Below, piece after piece: positions 8,991 to 17,518 of a stretch of DNA of 64,000 nt. The stretch comes from Halobacillus karajensis (GTDB taxonomy: Bacteria; Bacillota; Bacilli; Bacillales; Halobacillaceae). Location of the stretch: positions 310,001-374,000 of the forward strand of contig NZ_FNWW01000001.1 in assembly GCF_900108515.1 (NCBI RefSeq). The letters are read 5' to 3'. The translations under genes were made by a program, and so were the position numbers. Within the stretch, counting starts at the first letter, position 1. The number at the start of each line of letters is the position of its first letter. The notes beneath the pieces were generated by a model. That model was not told where the DNA came from and searched no databases. It saw nothing but the letters and a program-made list of their open reading frames with translations.

Positions 8991-10670
8991 TCAGGTCTTC
9001 CGGTCGGAGTGAATCTTCTCATTCTCTTGCTCTTGCAGTTTTCTCCATAAAATCTTGCCGCTGTTCGTCGTCGGGAATTCCTTTTTGAATTCGACAATCC
9101 TGGGATACTTATAAGCAGCCATCCGCTCTTTGGACCACTCCACGATATCTTCTTCGGTCACTTTCCCTTCATACCCATCATTCAGAATGACGAACGCTTT
9201 GATGTTCTCCCCCTTACGTGGGTCAGGAACGCCGACCACACACGCTTGCTGGACGGCTGGATGATCATACAAAGCCGATTCAACCTCTGTCGGCCAGACG
9301 TTGTACCCGGAGGCATTAATCATCCGCTTTAAGCGATCAACCATAAAGAAGTAACCTTCCTCATCACAGCGACCGATATCCCCCGTTCGGAAAAAGGATT
9401 TGCCATCGATATCGATGAAGGCATGTTCATTTTCCTCTTCACGGTTATAATAGCCGACCATCACTTGAGGTCCATGGACGACAATTTCCCCAATTCCACC
9501 TATTTCTACTTCTTCATTTGTCGCTGGATCTATAATCCTCGCATCAACATCAAAAGATGGAATGCCGAGACATTGCAGCTTAGGTCGATCAGGCGGATTG
9601 AAATGAGTCTGAGCAATCGTTTCCGAGAGTCCATACCCTTCTACAAATTCCAGGCCTGTCATTTGATAAAGCTTTTCGCCTAAGGCTTTAGGAAAAGCAG
9701 CTCCTCCTCCTGAAATGGCGTATAAGGAACTCAGATCTTCAGATTTCACTTCGGGATTGGCAAGAAAATCAACAAGCATTGTACTGATTGTCACCCAGTG
9801 GCTGCATTTCTGATCACGGATCAATTGCCGAGCGGTTTCACGATTCCACCTTGTCATGACGACGATGGTATTCCCACTGAAAATCGGCATGTGCATACTA
9901 TGAACCATGCCTGTCACATGAAAGAAAGGCAAGGTAGCCAGTGACCTAGAGTCCGTCGTCGCTCGTGCCCAGTAGAAAGCTCCCATAATATTGGCCTGGA
10001 CTGTACGATTGGTATGCATACACCCTTTTGGAAGGCCGGTCGTTCCGGACGTGTAGGGTAAGACTGCTAAATCGTCTGGAGAAACGTTTCGATCCTCAGT
10101 CTCTGCCCTGACATTTCTAACATCCGTCCATGAATGGATACGGTCATCCTCAAAAGTAAACCTATGCGCTGCGACTTCCGGAGGCAAAAATTCATCATGG
10201 TCTTCCCCCTTATAATCGGAGTAAGCAGCAACCACTAGATCGTTTAACGTTGTCTTTTCAAGGAGAGGAATGACCACATCAGCAAGTTCTTGTCCAATGA
10301 TCGCTGTTTTAATGGAACAATCTTTTATATAAAATTCGAGCTCCGTTGTCTTCAACATTGGATTAATGGGGACAACGACACCTCCAGACTGTAAAATCGC
10401 ATAATAACCAATGATGAATTGGGGGGAATTTTGCATAAATAGCAGCACCTTCTCCCCTTTAGCGACATCCAAATACTGCTGAAGATAGCCGGCTAACTGA
10501 TCGACTTCCTCCAATAACTCGCGATAGGTCAAGGTTTGACCATAATAATAAACGGCATCGTGATCCGGGTATCGAGTCGCCGAAACCCTCAGGTTCTCGT
10601 AGATAGACGTTTCAGGAACCGTGATGGACTTCGTCAACTTCGGCCAAAACTCATAATGTTTCGTGAGCAA
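8991..10670 (-). CDS. Acyl-CoA synthetase (AMP-forming fatty-acid-CoA ligase)
   Basis: ANL-superfamily ligase of about 560 residues that converts a free carboxylic acid to its CoA ester through an acyl-AMP. Visible motifs are the P-loop-like YTSGTTGLPKG, the A5-type EGYGLSE, FRTGDIGR, and the catalytic lysine segment TNSGKILWRKL at the C-terminus. I start it at the TTG at 10668-10670, seven bases after an AGGAGT site; the longer in-frame start at a TTG at 10700 has no such site. A perfect CcpA cre box lies just upstream. It is placed directly before livHMGF, which links import to activation. Medium- or long-chain specificity cannot be read from sequence. Confidence 0.92.
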   Translation of the reverse strand: MLTKHYEFWPKLTKSITVPETSIYENLRVSATRYPDHDAVYYYGQTLTYRELLEEVDQLAGYLQQYLDVAKGEKVLLFMQNSPQFIIGYYAILQSGGVVVPINPMLKTTELEFYIKDCSIKTAIIGQELADVVIPLLEKTTLNDLVVAAYSDYKGEDHDEFLPPEVAAHRFTFEDDRIHSWTDVRNVRAETEDRNVSPDDLAVLPYTSGTTGLPKGCMHTNRTVQANIMGAFYWARATTDSRSLATLPFFHVTGMVHSMHMPIFSGNTIVVMTRWNRETARQLIRDQKCSHWVTISTMLVDFLANPEVKSEDLSSLYAISGGGAAFPKALGEKLYQMTGLEFVEGYGLSETIAQTHFNPPDRPKLQCLGIPSFDVDARIIDPATNEEVEIGGIGEIVVHGPQVMVGYYNREEENEHAFIDIDGKSFFRTGDIGRCDEEGYFFMVDRLKRMINASGYNVWPTEVESALYDHPAVQQACVVGVPDPRKGENIKAFVILNDGYEGKVTEEDIVEWSKERMAAYKYPRIVEFKKEFPTTNSGKILWRKLQEQENEKIHSDRKT

Positions 10671-10705
10671 GAGACCACTCCTTTTCATTGAATTAACCAA
10701 TCTTT

Positions 10706-10719
10706 TGTAAGCGTTATCA
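10706..10719 (-). promoter_or_regulatory. CcpA catabolite-responsive element (cre), perfect consensus
   Basis: TGTAAGCGTTATCA matches all fixed positions of TGWAANCGNTNWCA. It lies in the 72-base gap between the SDR stop and the ligase start, so CcpA bound here would block read-through or an internal promoter and shut off ligase and importer when preferred sugars are present. Confidence 0.7.
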
Positions 10720-10742
10720 CAGATGATTAAAAAAACGGTAGA

Positions 10743-11522
10743 CTATTTGATTAACCAACCTCCATCGACAAGCAGGTCGGAACCTGTCATATAGGAAGCT
10801 TCTTTTGAAGCAGCAAAGGTGATGACTGCGGCAATTTCCTCAGGCTTCCCGATTCGCCCTAAGGCTGTATTTTTTTGTATTGCTTCTTCAAAACGCTTAT
10901 TTCTCAACCCTTCCTCGGTCAGCGGCGTTTCTGCAAATCCTGGAGAAACGGTATTGACACGGATGCCATAAGGAGCAAATTCCAACGCTAAAGACTTCGA
11001 AAAATTGATGACCGCCGCTTTGGAAGAACTGTAGTGTGGAATCTTTGCGCCTGCTTTATGGCCAGAAAGGGATGCAACATTGACGATCGCTCGATCCCCC
11101 TCTTGCCCTTCCTTTTCACTCGCTTTCATCATCACACGACCGAGGGATTGCGATACGAGATAAACACTTTTCAAATTCGTATTCTGGATACGGTCCCACT
11201 CTGTTTCTTCCATTTCCATTATGGTAGATTTCCCTGATGTACCCGCGTTGTTCACAACAACATGCAAGTCTCCATATGTGCTTTGAACAAAATCGGCAAG
11301 TTTATGAACCTCTTTTTCTATCGTTACATCGGTTCGAAAGATATCCGCTGCTGGCTCAGTTAAGCCTTCGTTGATCCGTTCTGCCACTTTTTCCAATTTG
11401 GAAACCGTTCTACCCACTAAGACGACTTTTCCACCCTCTCGCGCCAGTTGCAGAGCGGTCTGTTCTCCGATTCCACTCCCGGCACCTGTTATCACAGCTA
11501 CCGTATCTTCAAATCTAGGCAT
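10743..11522 (-). CDS. SDR-family oxidoreductase (probable hydroxyacyl-CoA or alcohol dehydrogenase)
   Basis: 259 residues, classical short-chain dehydrogenase. The Rossmann motif TGAGSGIGEQ is near residue 12, NNAG follows strand 4, and the catalytic Ser-Tyr-Lys set reads NVASLSG and YSSSKAAV. The C-terminal SDLLVDGGW is typical. The start has a clean AAGGAGG site eight to ten bases upstream. It lies between a thioesterase and the acyl-CoA ligase, so it probably oxidises a hydroxyacyl-CoA or related intermediate; the substrate is not determinable. Confidence 0.88.
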   Translation of the reverse strand: MPRFEDTVAVITGAGSGIGEQTALQLAREGGKVVLVGRTVSKLEKVAERINEGLTEPAADIFRTDVTIEKEVHKLADFVQSTYGDLHVVVNNAGTSGKSTIMEMEETEWDRIQNTNLKSVYLVSQSLGRVMMKASEKEGQEGDRAIVNVASLSGHKAGAKIPHYSSSKAAVINFSKSLALEFAPYGIRVNTVSPGFAETPLTEEGLRNKRFEEAIQKNTALGRIGKPEEIAAVITFAASKEASYMTGSDLLVDGGWLIK

Positions 11523-11543
11523 ATGATCGACCTCCTTTCTCCT

Positions 11544-11948
11544 CTAGTTAAATGCTAGGTGTTGTTCCAATAACGCCCTAAGTTCATCAGGGATGGGCTC
11601 GCTCTTTTGTTTTTCATAATTGAAATGAACAATCGTTGCCTCTGCTTCAGCAATGATCTTACCTGTTTCCCTATCATGAATATGGTGATTAAAGCGAAAA
11701 CTTTTGTTTCCAATGTTCGTAATCCAGGATTGAATGGCCAATTGTTGTCCAAAGTAGCCTTGACTGACATAATCACATTTCGTTGAAGCCAAAATGAAAC
11801 GACCAACAGAATCCAAGTGTTCAGGAAAGTGATCACGGAAGAAATTCCCTCTTGCTTCCTCTAAGTAAATAAAGTAACTGGTATTATTCACGTGACCAGC
11901 CATATCGGTTTCACAAAATCTCACCCTTACATCTACTTGATGGGTCAA
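11544..11948 (-). CDS. Hotdog-fold acyl-CoA thioesterase (4HBT/YbgC-like)
   Basis: About 134 residues. The start of the protein, VRFCETDMAGHVNNTSYFIYLEEAR, is the 4-hydroxybenzoyl-CoA thioesterase signature, with the active-site aspartate in ETDMAGHVNN. The frame is open upstream to 11996, but a GGGAGG ribosome site sits four bases before a TTG at 11946-11948, and the upstream extension covers the palindromic operator, so I prefer the TTG. It is the first gene of the second fatty-acid operon and could recycle CoA from dead-end esters. Confidence 0.8.
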   Translation of the reverse strand: MTHQVDVRVRFCETDMAGHVNNTSYFIYLEEARGNFFRDHFPEHLDSVGRFILASTKCDYVSQGYFGQQLAIQSWITNIGNKSFRFNHHIHDRETGKIIAEAEATIVHFNYEKQKSEPIPDELRALLEQHLAFN

Positions 11949-11963
11949 TGATCCTCCCCCCTT

Positions 11964-11975
11964 CCGACCGGTCAG
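11964..11975 (-). promoter_or_regulatory. Probable TetR-family operator (GACCGGTC palindrome)
   Basis: An exact eight-base palindrome GACCGGTC (11966-11973) within CCGACCGGTCAG lies immediately upstream of the thioesterase ribosome site and downstream of the TetR gene. A related palindrome centred on ACCGGT precedes the other operon at 18736-18755. ACCGACCGGT-type sites are known targets of TetR regulators of acyl-CoA catabolism such as Thermus PfmR. That the adjacent TetR binds here is inferred. Confidence 0.55.
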
Positions 11976-12014
11976 TATCTTAACCAGATGGCCCATTTGA
12001 AAGGGGCCAACCGA

Positions 12015-12587
12015 TCAATCCGCCTTTTTATGGATGCCATTCAAAATCATTTCGAGGTAAATCGTTGTCAGCTCGTCTGCAGAAATGTCCCCTTCAGGAT
12101 CGAACCAATAGTAGCTCCAGTTTGTCATACCGAGAATGCCGCGTGTGATCATATCAGGGTCCATATCAGCCTGGAATTCACCTTTTTCGATCCCTTCTTC
12201 GATGAGTGTTTGGAAGTTTTTTCGAAACTGGTCTCTTTTCTTAACGATCTGTTCCAAATAAATCTCCCCGAGGTTCCGCATCTCTCTGAAAAAGATGCGG
12301 GCACTTTTTTTTCGATCCTTGATGCTGTGAATAATCATGAAGATCATCGCTCGCAGCTTCTCCTGGCAGTTCCGGGATTCATCATGAAGGATTTCTTCCT
12401 GATTTCTCAATAAAAATTCAATGAAATTTAAGTGAATATCTGTCAAAAGCTCCTGCTTATTTTTAAAATAGTAATAAAAAGAACCTTTCGTTACATCAAG
12501 CGCTTCTACAATTTCTTGAACGGATGTTTCTGTGAAACCCTTTTTATCAAATAGATGAATGCTAGTATCTAGTATTTTTTGTTTCAT
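12015..12587 (-). CDS. TetR/AcrR-family transcriptional repressor
   Basis: 190 residues. The N-terminal HTH is typical (FDKKGFTETSVQEIVEALDVTKGSFYYYFKNKQELL); the C-terminal part is the helical ligand-binding domain. TetR proteins next to beta-oxidation genes normally sense acyl-CoA. The ribosome site GAGGAACG precedes the ATG. It separates the two fatty-acid operons, and both have ACCGGT-centred palindromes in their leaders, so it is the best candidate repressor for both. Confidence 0.9.
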   Translation of the reverse strand: MKQKILDTSIHLFDKKGFTETSVQEIVEALDVTKGSFYYYFKNKQELLTDIHLNFIEFLLRNQEEILHDESRNCQEKLRAMIFMIIHSIKDRKKSARIFFREMRNLGEIYLEQIVKKRDQFRKNFQTLIEEGIEKGEFQADMDPDMITRGILGMTNWSYYWFDPEGDISADELTTIYLEMILNGIHKKAD

Positions 12588-12664
12588 AGATTGACGTTCC
12601 TCTCGTTTTAGGGATGATATAACATTATAACATTCCTAAAGTCCCCAAAAGCGACGAAATCAGA

Positions 12665-13837
12665 TCAGTCACGCTCTAGGATCATGGCAATCCCTTGCCC
12701 TCCACCTATACACGCAGTAATCAATGCGTACCTTGATTGACGTCGCTGTAATTCATAGATCGCTTTGGTTGCGAGGATAGCGCCAGTCGCCCCCAGAGGG
12801 TGACCGTGAGCAATGGCTCCACCATTGACATTGACCTTTTCCATGTTCATGTTCAACTCTTCCTGACATGAAAGGACTTGAGCAGCAAAGGCTTCATTAA
12901 TTTCAATAATGTCGATATCTTCAAGGGTAAGGCCAGTACGTTCCAAGACTTTTTGTGTCGCTGGTACTGGACCGATTCCCATGATATTCGGGTCGACCCC
13001 CGCTACCGTGCAGGCCCTTACAGTTGCTAGCGGTGTTGCTCCAACTTGTTGGGCTTTCTCTCTCGACATTAACCCAAGTGCCGAGGCCGCATCATTTAAT
13101 CCAGAGCTGTTGGCAGCCGTCACAGACCCATTCTCCTTGAATGCAGGAGGGAGTTTGGCCATCCCTTCGATCGTAGATTGTGGTCTAGGGTGTTCATCTG
13201 TTTGGAAGACGATCGGATCTCCTTTTCTAACCGGAATCGTTATAGGTACAATTTGTTCGTCAAACCGCCCCTCTTCCATTGCAACCGCCATTTTTTCCTG
13301 GCTGCGTTGGGCAAACTGGTCTTGTTTTGCTCTTGGGATTTCATATCGCTCAGCCAAATTTTCTGCCGTGATTCCCATTGGTGGATCCCCGATTTCCTTC
13401 GGTGACAATTGGGATTTTCTGAACTTTGGAGGAGACGGGCTATAAGGGCGTTCGGGACGGTCCATCAAATAAGGAGCACGGCTCATGCTTTCCGTTCCAC
13501 CTGCGATATATGCCTCACCGCTTCCGGCCTGGATAGCTTGTGCCGCTAAATAAATCGCATTCAAACCTGACCCGCACTGCCGATCCACCGTCAATCCCGG
13601 GAGGCTGACCGAGAGGCCCGCCTGCAAGGCCGATAACCGCGCAATATTTCCACCACCACTTAATACGTTTCCGAAAATGACATCTTCAATCATGCTTGGT
13701 TCTATTCCTGAGCGTGATACCGCTTCTTTAATCACTTCTGCTCCTAAGACGTGCGCAGGTATGGTCGCCAATGCGCCTCCTTGCTTTCCGATCGCCGTCC
13801 GGACTGCTGATACAATAACAGCATCTCTTTGAGTCAT
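12665..13837 (-). CDS. Thiolase (acetyl-CoA C-acyltransferase)
   Basis: 390 residues, standard length. Catalytic residues are all present: nucleophile Cys88 in VDRQCGSGLNA, His346 in AIAHGHPLGATG and Cys376 in TACIGGGQG. It performs the final thiolytic cleavage of 3-ketoacyl-CoA to acetyl-CoA plus a shortened acyl-CoA. It is the last gene of the first operon, 21 bases after the SDR, which fits beta-oxidation. Confidence 0.93.
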   Translation of the reverse strand: MTQRDAVIVSAVRTAIGKQGGALATIPAHVLGAEVIKEAVSRSGIEPSMIEDVIFGNVLSGGGNIARLSALQAGLSVSLPGLTVDRQCGSGLNAIYLAAQAIQAGSGEAYIAGGTESMSRAPYLMDRPERPYSPSPPKFRKSQLSPKEIGDPPMGITAENLAERYEIPRAKQDQFAQRSQEKMAVAMEEGRFDEQIVPITIPVRKGDPIVFQTDEHPRPQSTIEGMAKLPPAFKENGSVTAANSSGLNDAASALGLMSREKAQQVGATPLATVRACTVAGVDPNIMGIGPVPATQKVLERTGLTLEDIDIIEINEAFAAQVLSCQEELNMNMEKVNVNGGAIAHGHPLGATGAILATKAIYELQRRQSRYALITACIGGGQGIAMILERD

Positions 13838-13858
13838 TCTTCCACTCCTTTCTAATCT

Positions 13859-14632
13859 TTACATCGCGTGTGTACCGCCATCGACAATCATGACATCCCC
13901 TGTGATATGGTTCGATGCAGCAGAGCTTAAGAAAATAGCTGCGCCCTTTAAGTCATCTTCACTTCCAAATTTGCGTAACGGGGTCCCTTGTAAAAAAGCC
14001 TCCTCCCCTTGATCCATTAAAACCTTGGACATTTTTGTAGGGAAAAAGCCAGGGGCGATCGCATTGACATGAATGCCTCGCGGTCCCCATTTGACAGCAA
14101 GATCCTTAGTAAAAGTGAGGATGGCCCCTTTACTAGAATTGTAGCCGATCGTATCCATATACTTCGGATCCGATCCCTTCATGCCAGCAACGGAGGAAAT
14201 ATTGATAATCTTTCCTGAACCTTGTTCCAACATGACTTTCCCTACCATTTGCGACATAAGAAAAGTCCCAGTTACATTGACATTGAACACCTTTTGCCAT
14301 GCTTCTAGAGGCATTTCCTCAACAGGAGCTCCCCACGTTGCCCCACTGTTATTGATCAGAATGTCAATACGCCCAAAATGATCAACGGTTTGATCAACGA
14401 CTTTTTGCATCTGATCCCGGTTTGTCACGTCACACTCGAATGCGAGGGAATCGACTCCAAGCTGTTTCAGTTGCTTGCTTACTTCTTGGCATGCCTCCAC
14501 TTTTCTCGAACAAACGACGACATGGGCCCCTGATTCAGCTAAGCCTTCGGCGATTTGTTTCCCTAATCCTCTCCCCCCGCCGGTGACAAGAGCCACTTTA
14601 CCTGTCAAATCAAAAAGTTCTTTCGCGTGCAT
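13859..14632 (-). CDS. SDR-family dehydrogenase (3-hydroxyacyl-CoA/sugar-acid type)
   Basis: About 257 residues. The start is the ATG at 14630-14632 behind a GGAGG site, overlapping the end of the upstream acyl-CoA dehydrogenase by 23 bases; the longer frame to 14707 lies within that gene. The cofactor motif is [10 protein letters not shown], followed by NNSG and the catalytic triad ISSVAG / YNSSKGA. The C-terminus ends VDGGTHAM. It probably oxidises a hydroxyacyl-CoA intermediate in the pathway. Confidence 0.88.
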   Translation of the reverse strand: MHAKELFDLTGKVALVTGGGRGLGKQIAEGLAESGAHVVVCSRKVEACQEVSKQLKQLGVDSLAFECDVTNRDQMQKVVDQTVDHFGRIDILINNSGATWGAPVEEMPLEAWQKVFNVNVTGTFLMSQMVGKVMLEQGSGKIINISSVAGMKGSDPKYMDTIGYNSSKGAILTFTKDLAVKWGPRGIHVNAIAPGFFPTKMSKVLMDQGEEAFLQGTPLRKFGSEDDLKGAAIFLSSAASNHITGDVMIVDGGTHAM

Positions 14633-15851
14633 GCATTTCCCTCCGTTCTTGAGATTTAGCAAGTTCATATTTAGCAATCGCTCGCCGATGTACCTCATCA
14701 GGTCCATCTGCTAGTCTAAGTGTACGGATATTCGCCCATTTCGCCGCAAGCCCTTGATCCGCACTGACTCCCGCAGCTCCGAACGCTTGAATTGCCCGAT
14801 CGATGACTTTCAATGCCATATTCGGAGCCACTACTTTGATCATCGCAATCTCTGATTTTGCCTCTTTATTTCCAACCGTATCCATCATATAAGCAGCCTT
14901 TAAAGTAAGCAGGCGCGCTTGCTCTATTTCAATGCGGGAATCTGCAATCCATTCGCGAACGACCCCTTGATCAGCAAGCTTCTTACCGAACGCTTCTCGC
15001 TCGCTTACACGCTCACACAATTCTTCCAATGCTCGCTCAGCTGCTCCGATTGTTCTCATACAATGATGGATCCGTCCTGGTCCGAGACGACCTTGAGCGA
15101 TGGCAAAGCCTTTCCCTTCCCCCCATATAAGATTGGATACAGGCACACGGACATCTTTAAACTCAATTTCGGCATGGCCATGCGGGGCATGATCATATCC
15201 AAACACCGGGAGCATCCGTTTGATCGTAACTCCTGGCGTATCCAAAGGTACGAGAATCATAGATTGCTGCTCGTGCCTGGAAGCGTCCGGGTCAGTTTTT
15301 CCCATCACGATACTGATTTTACAACGGGGATCTCCTGCTCCGGACGACCACCATTTCGTGCCATTAATGACATATTCGTCTCCAACTTTTGTAATACTTG
15401 TCTGGATGTTTGTAGCATCAGAGGAGGCCACATCAGGCTCCGTCATAGAAAAGCAGGAACGGATATCACCATTCAAGAGTGGCTGCAACCATTGCTCTTT
15501 TTGCTCATCTGTGCCATATCTGACGAGCACTTCCATATTCCCTGTATCAGGAGCAGCACAATTGAACACCTCTGGAGCGATGGCTGAACGGCCCATGATT
15601 TCACAAAGAGGGGCATATTCGGTATTGGTCAATCCAGCCCCATATTCACTTTCTGGTAAAAACAAATTCCATAAACCGGCTTCTTTTGCTTTATGCTTCA
15701 GTTCATCCAAGACCTGCGGGATTACAGCAAAGCGATCATGCTTGTCGAGCTGCTCCTCATACAACGCTTCATTTGGATAAATATGTTCTTCCATAAATCG
15801 AGTCAATTTGACCTGGAGATCTTTCACTTTCTGTGAATATTCAAATTCCAT
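14610..15851 (-). CDS. Acyl-CoA dehydrogenase (ACAD10/11-like)
   Basis: 413 residues. [15 protein letters not shown] replaces the usual TEPxAGSD, and the C-terminus has [18 protein letters not shown]. The DGPDEVH form, with Asp where the standard families have Glu, is typical of the ACAD10/ACAD11 branch, which takes long-chain or 4-hydroxyacyl-CoA substrates in characterised examples. The start ATG at 15851 follows an AGGGGGAGCTT site. It is in a tight operon between the MaoC subunits and an SDR. Confidence 0.9.
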   Translation of the reverse strand: MEFEYSQKVKDLQVKLTRFMEEHIYPNEALYEEQLDKHDRFAVIPQVLDELKHKAKEAGLWNLFLPESEYGAGLTNTEYAPLCEIMGRSAIAPEVFNCAAPDTGNMEVLVRYGTDEQKEQWLQPLLNGDIRSCFSMTEPDVASSDATNIQTSITKVGDEYVINGTKWWSSGAGDPRCKISIVMGKTDPDASRHEQQSMILVPLDTPGVTIKRMLPVFGYDHAPHGHAEIEFKDVRVPVSNLIWGEGKGFAIAQGRLGPGRIHHCMRTIGAAERALEELCERVSEREAFGKKLADQGVVREWIADSRIEIEQARLLTLKAAYMMDTVGNKEAKSEIAMIKVVAPNMALKVIDRAIQAFGAAGVSADQGLAAKWANIRTLRLADGPDEVHRRAIAKYELAKSQERREMHARERTF

Positions 15852-15861
15852 AAGCTCCCCC

Positions 15862-16284
15862 TTAATATGTAACCGCTTCTATTAAGCGCTTACAAAATGT
15901 GACATGACCTTCAATAACATTTTTCCCCTTTTGATTCTTTGCACAGACATCAAATGTCATCTCTTCTTCCTTATTATCATCCACGACTGCATGTAACGTG
16001 ATGCGATCATTCAAAAACACCATTCCTTTGAAACGGATGGAATAGTCCTGGATGAATCCCTCTTCATAGTAGGGGGTGAATAGTTTTGCAAGATTGCCCA
16101 TCGTCCACATCCCATGGGCAATTACCCCTGGAAGCCCTGCTTTTTTTGCTTCTTCGTCGATCGTATGAATCGGATTATAATCCCCAGAGGCTCCTGCATA
16201 TTTAATCAGATCAAGCCTTGAGACAGGAGGAAGGGTGACAGACTCCAGCGACTCTCCTGCTTGTAATTCTCCTAGCAATGTCAT
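15862..16284 (-). CDS. MaoC-like enoyl-CoA hydratase subunit
   Basis: 140 residues, single hotdog fold. The hydratase signature [32 protein letters not shown] contains the catalytic Asp and His of R-specific enoyl-CoA hydratases. It overlaps the preceding hotdog gene by four bases (ATGA type), so the two are very likely subunits of one heteromeric enzyme, as in HadAB or two-domain MaoC proteins split in two. Confidence 0.88.
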   Translation of the reverse strand: MTLLGELQAGESLESVTLPPVSRLDLIKYAGASGDYNPIHTIDEEAKKAGLPGVIAHGMWTMGNLAKLFTPYYEEGFIQDYSIRFKGMVFLNDRITLHAVVDDNKEEEMTFDVCAKNQKGKNVIEGHVTFCKRLIEAVTY

Positions 16285-16715
16285 ACATGCATCTCCTTTC
16301 TTACAGCTTCGGTAATGATCACCACCTGCTCTTCAGAGAAAATCATCTTCCCCCCCAAATCTTCTCCGTAACGTTTCACTTTGAGAAACCCCATGTCTCC
16401 GCTTTTCCCGCTTCTTTCATAATAATCTTCCACCTCTGCATAACAGAGGACGTCTTCCCCGACGAGCAACGGCCGCTCATAATGATAGGTCTGCTCCCCA
16501 TGGATCAACCCTTTTTTCGGTAAATCCAGACCTTCAATTTTTCCATAATCAAATATTCGTGGGAAAGTAGGGGGCGCAATATTCCTGGAGAACTTCACAT
16601 CATCAACGAAAACAGGGTGAGAATCACCAATGGCTTCGGCAAACTTTTTGACCGCTCCTCTCTCAACCTTGTTTTTCACTTTATCGGATCTTTTCCCAAT
16701 GGCCTGTTTAAACAT
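16281..16715 (-). CDS. MaoC N-terminal (FAS1-like dehydratase) domain protein
   Basis: 144 residues. The sequence VERGAVKKFAEAIGDSHPVFVDD followed by IAPPTFPRIFDYG is the MaoC_dehydrat_N domain. This half lacks the catalytic Asp/His pair of the partner and probably supplies the acyl-chain tunnel. It is translationally coupled to the downstream MaoC gene and follows the FabG-like reductase by 15 bases. Confidence 0.87.
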   Translation of the reverse strand: MFKQAIGKRSDKVKNKVERGAVKKFAEAIGDSHPVFVDDVKFSRNIAPPTFPRIFDYGKIEGLDLPKKGLIHGEQTYHYERPLLVGEDVLCYAEVEDYYERSGKSGDMGFLKVKRYGEDLGGKMIFSEEQVVIITEAVRKEMHV

Positions 16716-16730
16716 CAGAAGGCCCTCCTT

Positions 16731-17495
16731 TTAATTTTTTGGACCGCCAGCGACATACAACACCTGACCATTTACAAATGAAGAATGTTGATCCGCGAAA
16801 AATGCCACGGCATTAGCGATATCTTCAGGTTTCCCACTTCGTCCAGCCGGGATTTTATTAATACTTGCTTTAACAAGTTCTTCGAAAGAAATGCCGATCC
16901 GTGAGGCGGTCTCTTTCGTCATTTCCGTTTCAATAAAGCCAGGAGCAACCGCGTTTGCCGTAATCCCAAACTTTCCAAGCTCGATCGCCAATGTTTTAGT
17001 GAACCCTTGCAAGCCTGCTTTTGCTGTCGCGTAGTTCGCCTGACCACGATTTCCTAGTGCAGAGGTGGAGGAGATGTTGATGATCCGGCCATATTTATTT
17101 TCGACCATATACTGCTGTGCCGCACGAGCCGCATTGAAGGATCCCTTGAGGTGAACATCCATTACGGTACTCCAGTCCGCATCTGTCATTTTAAATAGCA
17201 TATTGTCCCGGATGACTCCGGCATTGTTGACTAAAATGTCGAGAGAGCCGAACCGTTCGTAAGCCTCCTTCACGGCGGCTTCCACTTGGTCGAATTCGCC
17301 CACATTCGCTACTTTACAAAAAACATCAAAACCTTCGTCTCTGAACTCGGCTTCCACTTCCTGTAAAGCCTCTTCATTGATATCGATGATGGCGACCTTA
17401 GCCCCCTCTTCCGCGAAACGTCTGGTAATTCCTTTGCCGATCCCACGGCTGCCACCCGTAACGAAGGCCACTTGATTTTCAAATCTACCTGCCAT
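16731..17495 (-). CDS. fabG: FabG-like 3-oxoacyl-(CoA/ACP) reductase
   Basis: 254 residues. Motifs are TGGSRGIGKGIT, NNAGVIRDN, INISSTSALGNRGQANYATAKAG (Ser/Tyr/Lys) and the C-terminal GQVLYVAGG. The NNAGVIRDNMLFKM and GRSGKPEDIANAVAFF segments are characteristic of FabG/PhaB. With an R-specific MaoC partner it would interconvert (R)-3-hydroxyacyl-CoA and 3-ketoacyl-CoA. This is a catabolic paralogue rather than the housekeeping fab gene, judging by context. Confidence 0.87.
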   Translation of the reverse strand: MAGRFENQVAFVTGGSRGIGKGITRRFAEEGAKVAIIDINEEALQEVEAEFRDEGFDVFCKVANVGEFDQVEAAVKEAYERFGSLDILVNNAGVIRDNMLFKMTDADWSTVMDVHLKGSFNAARAAQQYMVENKYGRIINISSTSALGNRGQANYATAKAGLQGFTKTLAIELGKFGITANAVAPGFIETEMTKETASRIGISFEELVKASINKIPAGRSGKPEDIANAVAFFADQHSSFVNGQVLYVAGGPKN

Positions 17496-17518
17496 GTTCT
17501 TCTTCCTCCTTTAAATGA

